Assembly: GCA_963669155.1 (NCBI GenBank)
Contig: OZ022577.1
Span: forward strand, 29,422,708 to 29,486,707
Reading direction: 5' to 3'
From: Arbacia lixula
Lineage: Eukaryota > Echinodermata > Echinoidea > Arbacioida > Arbaciidae
DNA: 64,000 nt
Position numbers and translations under genes: made by a program. The number at the start of each line of letters is the position of its first letter. Within the stretch, counting starts at the first letter, position 1. A model generated the notes under the pieces. The model was not told the DNA's origin and searched no databases. It saw nothing but the letters and a program-made list of their open reading frames with translations. Positions 40,297-53,799 of the stretch are shown one piece after another.

Positions 40297-42590
40297 TTCG
40301 TGTGAGTGTCTGTTTGCACAAGCCCTGGTTGTTGTACACTGAAGTGTTAACATGCTTAGGACAGAAGTGTGTGTGGGTCATTTGCATACATGTTGGTGCT
40401 GCACTGCACTGGTTCTTTACCTCATTAGCATATTTGAGGTCAGCTGCATGTTGTGAGCTCACAAGGCTGTGTTTGGGATAGGTTCAAAATTCAAGGCTTA
40501 TCCTTGGACAGTGCAGTTATGCCTATCACCCAAAGTCTGTATTTACCACCTATCTGTATCAGGTTCAGGGTAATCTAGAGCACTTTGGTGTCTGTCAACT
40601 TGTGAATTGATAGCTGGTAACAAGTGTAGGTCATGTACAGTAGCCTGTTACATGTACATTGAATCCTCATTGAATAACTACAAACATTTTAATTTGGGAA
40701 CATGCTACTGTATATTAAAGCTGTTATTTTCGCAAGGGTTTTTTATTTCACAAATCACCATGGGGCGTTGATTTTATCAACATGCAGAAAATATTGTAAC
40801 ATAATCATGATGCTTGCTGACCTACCAAACAGATTGCGCTGCAACCTTGCTTTGAACTCTTTCAGAATATAATTTTATCTTTTTTTAATTTCATCAATCC
40901 ACAGATAATCCTATGCCACATACATACACAGTGAATACTATAAATGATCACATCTCTTATTGAATACTTTCTTGTTCTTCTTAAGTCTTCCCACTTCCTT
41001 TTCTCATAGAAAAATACATAAATATGGGAGATGAAGTCCAGTGTGTCACAGATGGACAAATCTAGATAGGCAAAGAATATATATCAGGGCTAATGTAGTA
41101 GATGATATGTTGTTAACTTTTCAGCAAATTTTCACCAGTCTTCCTTTATTATTGTTCTAAAAATACATGTATGTATATTATTGGGATCCTTATCTACATG
41201 TACATGTGTTTTGCTTGACCTAACAACACTAGAAGTTTCCAAAATTCCTTGGAACACATTGCAGCAGGAATGACAAAATAAAAAAGTTCCCATCTTAAAA
41301 CCTGTCCCTCCCACACATCTCATTAATTGTGGTAAACCAGGATTACAGTCAGGATGATGTACAGTATATTTGTACCTGGTGTAATGTAGTGCTGATCAAT
41401 TATCATGTTAAACCAGGATAAGAATGGAGATTTCTTGTCCCACGTGAAGTCCATCCTGGTGCTCTGGAGTCATTCTTGAAATCATGGTGAAATGAAACTT
41501 GTCAAGAGTTATCAAATGAAGAAACCCCTATCAGGTGACATGTTCTGACCCCCTATTTAAGAGCAAGTACGAGATATCTAAGTATAAGATTAAGGTGTAC
41601 TGTAATACATGAATTTGGGATCATACTTTTTTGCTACGATCAGGAAAAGCTAGGATTAATACGAATGAACGCACGCTGTAATCAGCGGTTGAACTCAATT
41701 CGATTCAGGTCAATTCAATGTTATTTGTACCTGATCCAATAAGGAAATTAGTTGAATATGTTTTTGTAATTGCTTTCATGTTCATCTCTTCCTGTTTCTG
41801 TATTTGACATTCTACAATAAACTGGTGGAAAGCAGTTTCTTTCCTTTCTATTTCTTTCCCTTAGAACTCCGATGTACCCATTATGAATGCCCTCACTCAA
41901 GGGCTGCCCTCATTAGACCAGAAATACAAAACAGCACAAACATTTTTAATCCGAGAAATTTATCAGATTGCATCTTCATTAATCCCAGGTTGCATAATAA
42001 TGCTTTATGTGGTCAGGACATCTTTCCAACAAAAGTCTTGGCTAGTGAAACATAATGGTCCAGTTTGTGACATACGAAATGTATGTAAATGTATGTAACG
42101 AAATGTAATATGTACATGTTCTCGACTGTATGTTTAGATGACTCTACAATAAATCCATATGAAATGTAGTGGTCAATATAAAAGCCTATTATTAGTTCCT
42201 AAACTGTATATTCTAGGGGAATTTCTTAATTACAGTCATATTCTCGAATATCATGTTAAACCTGCAAAGGGGTATACAGTGTACACCATCTTTAAATCTG
42301 AATTGACTATACCAATACACCTACCATGGAAACATGACACAACAATGCCTTTTACCATTTTGTTTGTAAAAAATGTGGGTGGGGGAGGGAGGGAGGAGGG
42401 TGTGGATTTGTAGGAAGAAAGGCAGAACAAGGCTCTTGTCAGGGTTGTTTGTTTTTGTGCTTGGTAAAAAGAATTGTGTAATATTTCAACTCTGTTGCTG
42501 AAAAAGTTAGCATACGGTATTTTTATAGCCAAAAAAATTTGCACACCATACCACATTAAATCAATACTGGTGTGAGTGACTTCATGTAGA
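40293..42590. other. Intergenic, nothing recognised
   Basis: AT-rich; open frames are short and unsupported. A splice-acceptor-like TTTCTTTCCCTTAG ends near 41864, with no recognised exon after it. Confidence 0.45.
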
Positions 42591-42593
42591 CTA

Positions 42594-43230
42594 CAGTTGA
42601 GGCCAGAAGTTTACATACACCCAGGAAATTCAGAGAAAAAGATGACAATTGCCAAACATCTTAAAAGTATACTGTATCTTATAAAATATTTGTGCTATCA
42701 TGACAAGTTTAAAATCAAACAAAATATGTCATGTCCCTTCATCACATTGCTTTGTCATCAGGAGCTGAAAATTATTTGTGTCATTTTTCCCCCCCAATCT
42801 TTATATTTTTGACAAATTAAAAATAAAAACTTGACAAAAACATTTCATATTTGTGCTACTTACTTCTCAACACAAGCATTTCTGTTTACACTTTTTGTTT
42901 AGTGGTGACATGAATAGAAAATGTAATATAAATCATAGATTTGACATTTATATATTTCTTTGAAACGATGTTTGAAAATATAATAACAAACAAGAGAATA
43001 CATTTGGCCCAAATATTACTTTGTTTTCTTTAAAAAAAAAATCCACCTGAAATAGGATTTAATCCCAATGGCATCCCAATCATGTGAAAGAGCATATGCT
43101 CTTTCATTTGATACCAAATTTGTTATGGTAGTATTTATATTTCTGAAGATATAGTAAATTTTACGATGTTTGGCAAGCAAACAAATTTCGTTGAATTCCA
43201 CGGGTGTATGCAAACTTTTGGCCTCAACTG
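42594..43230. mobile_element. Non-autonomous Tc1-like element
   Basis: TA on both sides. Ends CAGTTGAGGCCAGAAGTTTA at the left and the complement of CAGTTGAGGCCAAAAGTTTG at the right, each followed by CATACACCC. The inverted similarity continues for about 130 bases (TTGCCAAACATC in both arms). These termini closely resemble fish Tc1 elements of the Sleeping Beauty type. The 637-bp body has no transposase. Confidence 0.92.
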
Positions 43231-43874
43231 TACATGTATGCCGTTTATATTATTCATGATGGTTTTTCAAATCTCAAATATATGAAAATGGGAGGCAAGT
43301 TTACTTGGGAGATGTACATACAATGTATACTGTTGGTACGCTTAGGAGAGGGGTGGAAGAAAGTTATGGTAAATTCCAGGACTGACAATACAGAGTGGGA
43401 GGCAGTGCAGTGAGTGTATGCCCTACAGCAAGCAAGCCACTCTGCTAGATGAGCGGTCGATGCATTCCCCCGCAGCAAGAGAGAGTAGAGAGAGAGAGAG
43501 AGAGCTTGTAGGACAAGGATCACAATCAGTCTTCGATTCGGGTATCATATTCTCACGCTGACCTTGATGTAGCTGAAGTTCAGCATCGGAATGCTCTCGA
43601 TCTGAGAAACTCCAATAGACAACATCACAGCATTTTCAGAAAATGAGCACTACATTGTACAAGGGACTCCAATACAATGTGTATATTTGTTCCTGTTATA
43701 TCATTTGTTAGCACAAAGACCCTAGATTTTTCTGTGCTGTACAGTAGTTACTCCCTTTGTGAAATATGTGTACATTGCAGGAATGTTCTTGAAGGGTATG
43801 CAGCATTTTGGCAGACTGCTTTGTGCGATGGCAAGTACCTGTACCTATACCCTACTGTAAAGGTACATCTGCAT

Positions 43875-44311
43875 TGGCCCGATCTGACAAAATAGCAAGC
43901 TAGTTTGCTGATCTGGGATACGAGCCTGAAGTTGCAAACGCATCTTCATTAGCTCGAAATTTTGGCTGCATAAATTATCTTGATGGTCGCGCATGGGCAG
44001 TGTGTGATGGAAATGGGTGCTTTGGTACCGATCTCCGACTGTGAGTTTGCCTTCACAAACGTATAAAGACCTAACATAAACAACGCCTCAGCTGTTCCAC
44101 ATGCTTGGGAGTGCATGCTGAGGCATTATGGGATCTAGAAAGTTTCAGGCCATTGAAGACGCTCTGCGATATAGCTCTCTATTTCTTGGGAAAATTTCTC
44201 GACCAAATAGCTAGCTATTTTGCCTGGTCTGGCTAGCGAGTTTGTGATCTAGCTAGCTATCCCGATCATGGATTAGCAAGCCATTTCGCCACATCGGGCT
44301 AATGAAGATGC
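43875..44311. mobile_element. Fold-back element
   Basis: Left arm TTGGCCCGATCTGACAAAAT pairs loosely with the right-end complement TTAGCCCGATGTGGCGAAAT. A perfect 14-bp pair, GCATCTTCATTAGC (43940-43953) with GCTAATGAAGATGC (44298-44311), is also present. A part of it (CCTCAGCTGTTCCACATG, then TGGGATCTAGAAA) is matched near 34165-34230. Confidence 0.55.
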
Positions 44312-44319
44312 CCTTTAAA

Positions 44320-46255
44320 TGTATTCTATGAGATGTGCATATAATAAAAGTATATCAGGGGTCAGGCAGGGGTTAACAGTTATTGGGGGGGGGGGGGTGG
44401 TTGCAGGGGCTACCACACAATGAAATGGACACCCTGAAAAAAATGTAATGCCTTAAATTGTATTGAGGGGACATTTTTTTTTTGCAGGGGCTCTTATAGA
44501 CATTGCAGGAGCTAGGGCCCCCCCCCCCAAACCCCATGTGGGTATTTCACTGACAGTTACTAAGCAATTGCTTAGTTGCCTAGGGCAACACCAAAAATTG
44601 ACAACCCAGAATTGAATCTGTTATTGCACCAGTATTTATGTAGTTGAACTGGTGTTTTGGAATTCAATGTTGCTTGGTTGCCCATAAATGCCCACTGAAA
44701 CACGTGCAAATGTTATCTAGTACTGTAACTGTATGTTCTTGAAGAGGTCAGCTTTGCTCAAAGGACAAGTCTGTACACTAAGTGGTACAATCCCTGTCTT
44801 GCAGTGATACAGCAGAACTCTCCTCTTCCTAGTCTCAGAGTTGCACAATCATGCTGGGAATACCAGGTACGCCTACATAACTTGATTGGTTGTGTCCAGG
44901 CAGGTATATTTGTAGATGATTAGCAGTAACACATGGACCAGTACATCCATCATATGTACTTGGACTTCAGGTTTGCATCAAATGTTGCAATGTACTTGTA
45001 CTAGCCTATCTTTCAGGCTGAAAGACCTTTAAAATCTGATTGACCATAAATACACAGTTAGTATTAAGACTCAATTATAGTGATTCTCCTTTGTTCCAAC
45101 TCATTAATTTGGATTTGGGGAGGTGGGGAAGGGGGGCGGGGGGGGGGGGGGGGGGGGAAGGGAAGAACAGGAGAGTGAGTAATCTACAGCAGCCAGACCC
45201 AAATAGGTAGAAAGTCAGGCTCTCTGTTCTGAGTTTGACTTTGGAGACCCCAAACAAGCATGTATTGTACATGTAGGTAAACAGACATATAGTTACCGGT
45301 ATATGTAAATCTATGTGTGCATGAGAACCTGCTCTTCTTGTGCAATACACATACTACAACAACATGCAGGTATATATATGTTAGAGACCACGGGTAAAAG
45401 TAATATACGAATTTGATCAAATGGTAATGTGGTACATGTATCATACAAGTAGTAGAATACCATGGACAATATAAACATGTATGTATGTACATGTTCATGG
45501 ACAGAGTAAAGATTTGATTTAACTCCTGTTTTCTTTGCATTAGAAAAGTCAGTATTCTCATGATACACAATGGAAATATGTCATGTCGCTCACATTTGAA
45601 ATGTCCTGGTATGTGCCTAAAAAGTTGCTGGTATGTACGTCAGTTAAAACCTGAACAGACTTTCATCTAATGAACTAACACTGCTTTTTCAAGGTCATTT
45701 AGTAAGTACCTTTTTTCTTTTTGGAAGGTGATACCATTTTGAAAGGTTAGAAGAAAATCTTTTGTTTTGTAGGTATACCCAAATCAGGTTCAATTTAAGA
45801 TCCAGCTCCCACAATGCTACATTTAGTAATCCAGTATTTTAAAGTTGTCACTTAACATGTACATGTACATGTAGTCATTCAAGTTGTTCAGAAAATAATG
45901 TGTGTGATTGGAGATCACCAATTTCCATTGCAAATGAATGACAGGAGAGCCTTGTTCAGAGACATGTCTTCCTGTCTTCTCTGTCATAAAAGATAAATTT
46001 CATGTGTGCGGTTTAATGATCATGACATCATTGCCATCCAACCTTGGACCTGAACAGCACTCAGACTCTGGGAGAACCTATATGATGAACTCATTTCCCT
46101 AAAATATATATTTCCCTAAAATATAAACCAACTCATTTGTGCTGTCAGAGTACTGAGAAATTCCCTCTACGGCGTAGTTTCTTTCCAACTTGCAGCTCTC
46201 TCTCTGGGTTTCCCCCATAAATTTCTGAATATTACCGCCTACACACTCAAAATGT
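44320..46255. other. Intergenic with several poly-G and poly-C runs
   Basis: G runs at about 44386-44397 and 45138-45157, and a C run near 44519-44528. No gene recognised. Confidence 0.5.
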
Positions 46256-46261
46256 GTTTGC

Positions 46262-46265
46262 GTGA

Positions 46266-46312
<47 letters not shown>
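46262..46312. repeat. (TG)n microsatellite
   Basis: TG repeat with two TTTG interruptions. Confidence 0.9.
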
Positions 46313-46314
46313 GA

Positions 46315-47588
46315 AGTGTGGATGGGATGGTGTAATTCGCTCATAATGGTTTCATTCGCTGTTGACATAACCCTCCGCTAGTGACTCTGTAGAACTAAAA
46401 ATCATGGTTGGTTGGGGCATGCCGCTTGGCTTGCTGCGCTCCATTGTTATATATTATATTGGTACACACACTTCCAGGGGGTTTACAATACATACAATAC
46501 ATGTACTGTACAGTATCTCTTTATCAGTTGTGTAAAATCAGGATTTAACTTCCCCAACTCGAGCGGCACGCGTACAGGTAGGCTATATGTATAAGGGACC
46601 CGGTGGGGATTTTTTTTTCTCCCCTGGTTGTTATTTCCTCACTGTCAGGCTGATTTTCCCATTTATCATTTTGCAATGATTGGATGAACAATGTTTTTTA
46701 GGTCCAGTCTTGCAAAGTAATAATACGTGTGCTTACTTGTTTCTGAAACTTTGTGGTTGGAAAAAGTTGGAATTTTGCTTTGGGAACTATTTTTCAGAAG
46801 TCTACAAGTCGGTCCTCTTGACCCAGTGTCACAACTAATTTTCTCTTTCAACTGTTGGATAATCATTTGTCAAAGGTAAATATACAAATTTCCTCTCGTT
46901 CCCTGTATAATGGAGTAATTTAATGATTCATTTGCATCAACATTACATTTTTTTTTAGTTTTTGTTTTTACATAGAAAGAAATTATTCTGTATTTCTACA
47001 CCATGCATCCATTCAGTGAAGATGTACATCTACTAATGGCAAGGCATGGATTGGTCACCTATTCATTGGACAATTCTTCCATCAATTGAAAGCTTTTAAA
47101 TTGACTTGACTTATGCTCTTTCTTAATACTTCGTGGAATTGTATTTCTTTCCGACATCAATTTCAATTTATGTTATGGAGAAGTTACAGTACTTGATTAG
47201 TTTTGTCATGGACGCAATAGGGTCGATAGTATGGCTGATATTCACTTACAGATTTTCAGGTCATGTTGTAGTGAATTTCGCACAGCTATGCAATGTCCAC
47301 TTTAGGCGTAGTGGTATGATAGTGCAATGCACCACTGCATACATGTATGGCGTAGTGTTGCATGCGCTAGCTCCATGGAATTGGGGACTATCGGTAGCCC
47401 GCTGCCTGGCGGGCACTTGAGGGTAGGCTTTACGACAGAAAGCACCGTACTACATGTATATTCACATGATATGTCTGTGAATTTACGGAATCAAAACAGG
47501 ACGCTTCAATCAATGGTTTGTATTGTCTATAGACATTTTCCCAGCAGTCTGCTCTAGTGTTAATACTCTCCAGTCTTTTTAAGACCAC
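46315..47588. other. Intergenic, nothing recognised
   Basis: AT-rich sequence without recognised gene or repeat. Confidence 0.45.
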
Positions 47589-47589
47589 C

Positions 47590-47987
47590 AATTCTCCCTA
47601 TCGCATATAGCCGATATCAAGCGATATCACCTCGCGATACCGATATCTGATCGATTGCTCTTGGGACGTATACTTCCTGTAAGAGTTTGTCGTCGGCAGA
47701 AAGTGACCTAGAAATCACCTTTTTTATGAATTAAGCAGCGAAAAATTTGTCTAGGGTTATGGTTAGGTTCAGGGTTAGGTTTAGAATTAGGTTCAGGGTT
47801 AGTGTTAGGGTCAGGGGTAGGTTTAGGGTTAAAATTAATAAAAAATTAGTTGGATACACTGGTCCCCTATTGTACAGGGTTGCCAAATGTTCGTGGACCG
47901 GAAGTTCATATCCCAAGAATTAAAGGTAAAAAAATTAGAGCGCCACACACGTTCAGATTCTGAGAGCTATATGCGATAGGGAGAATT
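47590..47987. mobile_element. MITE carrying telomere-like repeats
   Basis: 22-bp perfect terminal inverted repeats: AATTCTCCCTATCGCATATA starting at 47590 and its complement ending at 47987. About 90 bases inside (47745-47835) are degenerate TTAGGG-type repeats (GGGTTAGG, AGGTTCAGGGTTAG). Both arms also share CTTGGGACGTATACTTCC-like inverted segments. Confidence 0.85.
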
Positions 47988-50115
47988 GTTCATTACTTTG
48001 GATGCATTCCAAGTGTATACAGCGCTTACGATTCAATATGTTGCTAGTATCAGAGCGATCAGTCTTGACATTTCTCTTCCGATACTCGCCCGCTTCTTTG
48101 CCAAGAGTTTGGGAAAGTTGATTTCTCCCCGCACTCTGCGCAACTCATAAAGGGCTAGATGTGCATAGTCTGTGTATCTGAAGCTGCAATTAAAGGGGAA
48201 TCGTGTTAAGTCATAGGGCTCTTCGTGGTCTTGTTCTACTCTACATGATGGTACATGAGTGAATGCCTGGCATGTGTGACTCACACACACAGCACCTGAC
48301 AGGACTAGGCACAAACTTGTTTGTGAGTTTATCACATGCAATGTAAATGTCTCTCTGCACGCAAGTCATAGTGTTGTCGTGGCGGTTTGAATCTTAATGG
48401 CACTATTGACAGAGCTGTGATTGGACAGTCAGATGTTCAGGCTGTACCTTTATATAGTTTGGTGGGGTTTTGCAGGGTGGATTATATTTTATCACAATCA
48501 CTTTAAACCCATCTTCTCATGGAATGTTCCATTTCAACTTTCATATCCTACAAAATAGGTCTATTAGTGAACACTACATGTACATGTGTAGCATTCACTT
48601 TTAATCAAACTTTTTGGACGTAGGCCTACATTTGATTATGTGAGGCCATATTTATTTTTATATATTTCATAACTACACAGTGAAAGTGCAATGTACATGT
48701 GTGTGCATCTAATGGAAACAAATTAAAAGTAACCACTGCGTCACTCCTTGAAGAACATCTTGAGAAATGAAAGAGCTCAGTAAGTCAATATTACACACCA
48801 GTACATGTAGAAATAGAATTTGAATTTAGTGATAATTACTGCTGACTTATTGTATGTAGTCCAGAATTTTGTTTGTTTTCATTGACAAGCTCAAACTGGT
48901 TTCCATCCTGTTCTTGTCGGAAATGTCTTTCTCTCTTTTGATAGAAGTTGATTGATCTCCATGAATATGGAGAGATGATACAGCATGCCTGTTTTCATTA
49001 ACCTTCATGACTCATGATTCTCTTCGTTGTGTATTCCTGTATGTGGAAGCGTTACTTCCTTAAGTTCCTTCTTCTTTGTGAGTTCAGCCCATTTTATAGA
49101 TCATGGAAGATCATGCCCCCCCCCCCCCCCCGAACCCAAAATGTGAAAAACAAAAACACTACATGCATGTACATGCTGCATCACAAGGAGAATGCATGCA
49201 TGTATATCCTGTTCATTTGGAAATTAAAATATTCAAGAGCAAAAACAAAACAAAAAGAAACACAGCAAAGTAAGTTACATGATCTGCAGGATTTTGATCA
49301 ACCAAGGTTTTTAACCCCGAATGAGTCAGATAAATTGCTGCCTGTGTATGTTGTGTATGTGCTAAAATCTATGTTGCACCTGAAGAGCTAATTGATACAT
49401 GGTCCAGACAGAGCCTTTCCCATCAGGTTAACTACATGTTCATAAGGTAGAAATGCAAATCGATGCTGAGGCCTTTAGTCCATGTTTTTTGCATCAGAAG
49501 TCTGGTGGGAGAAAGTGGTGCCGGTACTCCTTGAGAAACTCTTTGATGGTTGATGAGGACATTAAAAATGCAGGCAGTAGGCCATATCTCATGAATGGAG
49601 AATGATGAGAATTTTCACCTGTGAGGGCAGACACATTTTGTATGTATAGACGTGTACATGGAGGTTTCCATTTTCTCCATTTGTAGAACATGCTGGAAGT
49701 GTGATCTTCTGATGATCGAATCTTCTGTGATCTCATTAGGTTCTTCTTCTAGTGCCGTTACATTCTATTTGGCATAGGTCACCATTCTGTATCAATCGTC
49801 TTGGTTCTGTGCGTATCTGATGAGTTCTAAGGTTGATTCCTCACTCTTGTAAGATTTAAATGTACGGGGTCCGTTTGATATAATTTTATTTTCCATAGAA
49901 CTGCCAGTGACAAGTCTTGATTTCCTATGAAAATCGCTAGCCAAAAGTAAAAATTGCCAGGCAACTACCCCCGAGTCCATGTCAAAAAGATTTGTTGAAT
50001 TATCCCACTTTGAAGTGTGATTTTTGTATTAAAAAATTGCAACATGGGGGATGTTTGGCCAGTGTAAGTGGGCGCATGCAAAAAAAGATATTTCTGTGCT
50101 AATCATAGAGATAAT
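47988..50115. other. Intergenic, nothing recognised
   Basis: AT-rich with a C run near 49118-49131. No gene recognised. Confidence 0.45.
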
Positions 50116-50117
50116 TT

Positions 50118-50160
50118 CACCATATTTCACCATATTTCACCATATTTGCCATGTTTGCCA
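50118..50160. repeat. 10-12 bp tandem repeat (CATATTTCAC)
   Basis: CACCATATTT repeats about four times before degenerating into CATATTTGCCATGTTTGCC. Confidence 0.85.
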
Positions 50161-50861
50161 AAAATCATGAAGAGATTTTCTTGAGTGAAAATGATCCTCA
50201 TGTGTACAACTGTAGATGCAACCTTATTGAAGGACATGCACAATATGTATTGCGCAATGAATACCTTTGTAGTTACCTTAGTATGTGTTTGTATTGCAAC
50301 TTGATTCATACCGTGGGGAACAAAAACAAGCAGTTGCTCTAATTGCCTGTGGGATTGTTCTGGTGGGCGGCTTGAGCAAAGTATGTAGAATTGTATGAAA
50401 GTTGCAACATTAGCAAGGTATTTGAGAAAAAAAATACCCTAGGGTTTTTGGGTAATTTCCAGTAATTATATGAAGGGCACTACACCAAATCTTTTTGTGA
50501 ATGCCATCTGTACGATCAGTAGCAGAGGAATGCCCAACGTATCACCTTGTGTACTATCTGCCATTTCTTTTCTGAGGTGCTGTAAAACACACTTTTCTTA
50601 GATGTAGACATCTTAGTCTTCTTCTTAGTGTTTCATTTTTATTAATTTTGTGAAGAATCAACTTGGACAACATGTTTATATCCTCAGAGAGTGACAGTGT
50701 GCTGTAGTAAGTACAACACAGGCCTTTTTGACAGTCCTGAAAATGTCTTTAAGATTTGATCCCAATTTTTTTCTTCAATTTTGCTGGTTAGGAGTTATCA
50801 TGTGAACAAAGTTAGAAATGCCCATTTTGCAGCTTTTTGAATGATAATATCTGGTTTATTG

Positions 50862-51109
50862 CCATTTGGTCCAATCCCAGTTCGTCCACTCACCATTTTG
50901 TCTGTAAGGAACCCTTTAAAAATACCATTTCAGATTATAATACTGGTTACCGTAAAAAATACAGGTTAACTTATCAACAACTCTAATCTACACCATGACC
51001 TCAACCGTTCAGCCTAATCCAGACCCCCTACCCTAAACCTATACCATACATATCAGCAAGTGATGGTAGACTAAATGGTGAGTGGACCAACTGGGAGGGG
51101 ACCAAATGG
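50862..51109. mobile_element. MITE, CCATTTGGTCC family
   Basis: About 42-bp imperfect terminal inverted repeats: CCATTTGGTCCAATCCCAGT then CGTCCACTCACCATTT at the left, with the complementary series AAATGGTGAGTGGACCAACT then GGGACCAAATGG at the right. The 248-bp body is non-coding. Confidence 0.88.
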
Positions 51110-51576
51110 CAAATTGCCCTTTATCTACCCACATATACATGTATCATGTACAGAAGCACTGATTGTACATGAACATGAAAAATGGATGCAAACACGCCCT
51201 CAGTTGAATAAGTGTTAGACGCCTCGAGAAAGAATGTGGGCGGTTCTGATTACTTCTGAATGTACATGTACAGGCAATGCAATGAAATGCATAGAAAAAC
51301 ATGTTTTGTTATCAGCGTTTGTTTTGCCCATAAGCAAGAGCCGCCCGTGTATTTGTCACTGTTGTACAGGCGCCCCCTCTCAGCCCCCTTTTCTCTCTCT
51401 CCGCAGACTTTCTGATCCTTATCACCGTTGCCCGCATGACTCTCTCAGTTCCTGAACTTCACACGATGACGAGTCCCGTCACATGCCCTACCCCGGCCCG
51501 ACTTTAGCGCAAGCCAAAACCAGAACCAAACGCAAGAAAGCCCCAGCAATAACATATATGAATACATGTACATCAT

Positions 51577-51577
<1 letters not shown>

Positions 51578-51618
<41 letters not shown>
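51578..51618. repeat. (TC)n microsatellite
   Basis: About 40 bases of pure TC repeat. Confidence 0.95.
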
Positions 51619-51623
<5 letters not shown>

Positions 51624-51639
51624 TGGAGTTATATTTTCA

Positions 51640-52150
51640 TCAGACTACATGGACGTGATCCGCTCTTACGTCAGTCTGGACGCGTGCGGGTCGTGGGTTG
51701 TGTGGGCGGTGCTAGCCACACACGTCTTCACTCAGCATTATCTATGCTCCTCGCTGTTGCTTCCTAGTCTCACATGTTCAGACCCTATTCGAAGTTCAAA
51801 CGTTAGAATTGATCAGCTTGCCTGCCTAATTCCTTGAATCACAACTCACTTTCTCATGCTGTCTAATTCAAAATGGGTTGGACGTCTTATAAGCTGAAGG
51901 TAATCATGGATACATCCTGTCAAAATAATATCTCCTTGGGGAGAAAATGACCAGTGAGTGGAACAGAGTCTGTTTGTGTGAGCTACACAATATTCTAGTC
52001 CTTGTCCACATGCACGCACGCATGCATCGCAGTGTGTATCGTGTGCATTGTGTGTGTATCGAGTGTGTGTATACACAAAGCACAGTAATGGGTACTGTGT
52101 TGACGCATCCAGCGTAATATATATGCAGGGGCAGTGGTAGTAGTAGCTTC
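51640..52150 (+). promoter_or_regulatory. Candidate promoter of the SERTA-domain gene
   Basis: More CpG-rich than its surroundings, with a CRE-like TTACGTCAG near 51666, a GGGCGG box near 51703 and a TATA-like AATATATATG near 52114, followed by the candidate first exon. The call rests on composition and position only. Confidence 0.35.
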
Positions 52151-52620
52151 AGTGTTCTATTGGAGATCTTGAGTTCGGTTTACGCTGTGCGCTGTGAGCT
52201 GGGGCCTTGTACTCACACTAGAGATCATTAACAAGTTGTCACAGCGGAGTGAAGTTGTACTGCTCGCAAGCTTTTGTTACTCCCGAAACATTTCTGTTTG
52301 TCCCGACAAGACCCGACCAGACCAGACAGCCCGGGCCAAGTTGAATCGAACAAGGAAGGGGGTTGCACCATGTACCCCATATTGCATGGGTTTACTGTCT
52401 GTGCATTTCGGTGGAGTGTCCCGTTTCTCGTCAAAGTCTTGTGTTTCAAAGAGTGCCACTAAATCGCTGTTAATGTGTCCGTACTTGTTGCTCGCCCTGC
52501 ATGTTTTTGGATTGGATCGATTTCATGGATACGTGATCACATTCACTCACAGTCACTAGCGATCTGCCTGCCAAAGACTGCATTTCGTGACATTCTCAAT
52601 GTTTGTCAGGATTCACTGAT
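52145..52620 (+). other. Probable untranslated first exon of the SERTA-domain gene
   Basis: A CpG-containing segment ends in the donor GAT|GTAAGT at 52620/52621. Joined to the acceptor before 55536, it would place no in-frame ATG between its last in-frame stop (about 52461) and the coding ATG at 55540. That supports 55540 as the start codon. Several short upstream frames (for example from 52194 and 52274) would then be uORFs. Confidence 0.4.
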
Positions 52621-53560
52621 GTAAGTGCCGGCTCGATTTTGTACAATCTGTAGCATTCATCTTCTATTGTTAACTGATTTAGATGATGCATATTTGCTAT
52701 AGCTGAGTTCTTGCTTATGCAATTTCTTTTTAATTCTTGAAATTGGAATAAAAACTTTTGAAGCATTATGCAGGGGCCTTACTTGTTATCATAGTTCAAT
52801 TTCACATACAGAGTTGCCTAGATGAAATAAATCTTCTCAAAGTACATGCAATCATAATTGTTATTTGTAAAACAAACAAGATTGGACAAAGTAATTGTGA
52901 TTTTTCTTTACTTAAAATGCTTGATCCCTGCTTAACATAAGTGGATACAGTATGAAATTCATTCTGGGATATATTTCATTCTATTGAGGATCCTCCAATG
53001 CCAATCACTTTTCGATACAAGTTTGAAGGAATGACAAATTTGAGCAGATTTACAGTACAAACTGAAGTACAAGCATTTTAACAGACCTTGTTATTCCATA
53101 TTCATTTTGGTCGAGCATGCAGAGAAATGTAATGCGATATCTTTACTATCAGCAGTTTTTGGGGGGTTACTGTTATTCACAGCACTTTTTGTCCTGCTAT
53201 CACAACACAATCTGAACACACAGAATAAGTGTCCTTTCATATTTGCTCTGTATGGAGGAAAAGTATAAGTCAAAGTGTCCAAATACATAGACAGTTGTAG
53301 TGGCAGTAGAGCAAAGGCAAGAAGTTGAGTACCATTGTGTTTAAGAAAGACATTCAAATTTTAAAGAGTAGAACAGTAGAATGTCTGGAAGTTAGACTAG
53401 TCGGCAGTAGACCCTGGCTTTTTGACCCATTGTCAGATTCAAAAATTAGTTGCGAGAAATCGTTGCCCTTATGCCCAGTGCTGGCCACTGACACTGACCC
53501 ATATTCTGTGGGGATAAACACAGCATTCAACCCTAGGCCTTGACCTGCTCACAAGTCAGT

Positions 53561-53790
53561 TCTCTATGGAGGAGGTTCAGTATTCATCGCTCTAACATAA
53601 TATATATGCCCTACGTGTGTGTACTACTACGTTCTATGAAGCTGTTTCAGAATTCAATGCTTCAACATAACAGATATGCCCTACATGTACGGTACTACTA
53701 CTTCTTCTACACAACAACAACATTCTATGGAGCCACTCCAGAATTCAAAGCTGCAACATAATATAAATGCCCTACTACTACTACTTCTAC
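53561..53790. repeat. Three imperfect direct repeats of about 75-90 bp
   Basis: Units contain TCTATGGAG, then CAGAATTCAA-like, then CAACATAATATA, then ATGCCCTAC, then TACTACTAC. The third ends about 10 bases before the MITE at 53800. Confidence 0.75.
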
Positions 53791-53799
53791 ATGGAGGTA

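Noticed and set aside
47731-47916. LTLTLNLILN-type protein
   Set aside because: It is the translation of the telomere-like repeat on the minus strand.
51395-51500. Acceptor-like TCTCTCTCTCCGCAG near 51406 as a SERTA 5' exon
   Set aside because: The following sequence gives only short frames; the donor at 52621 gives a simpler model.
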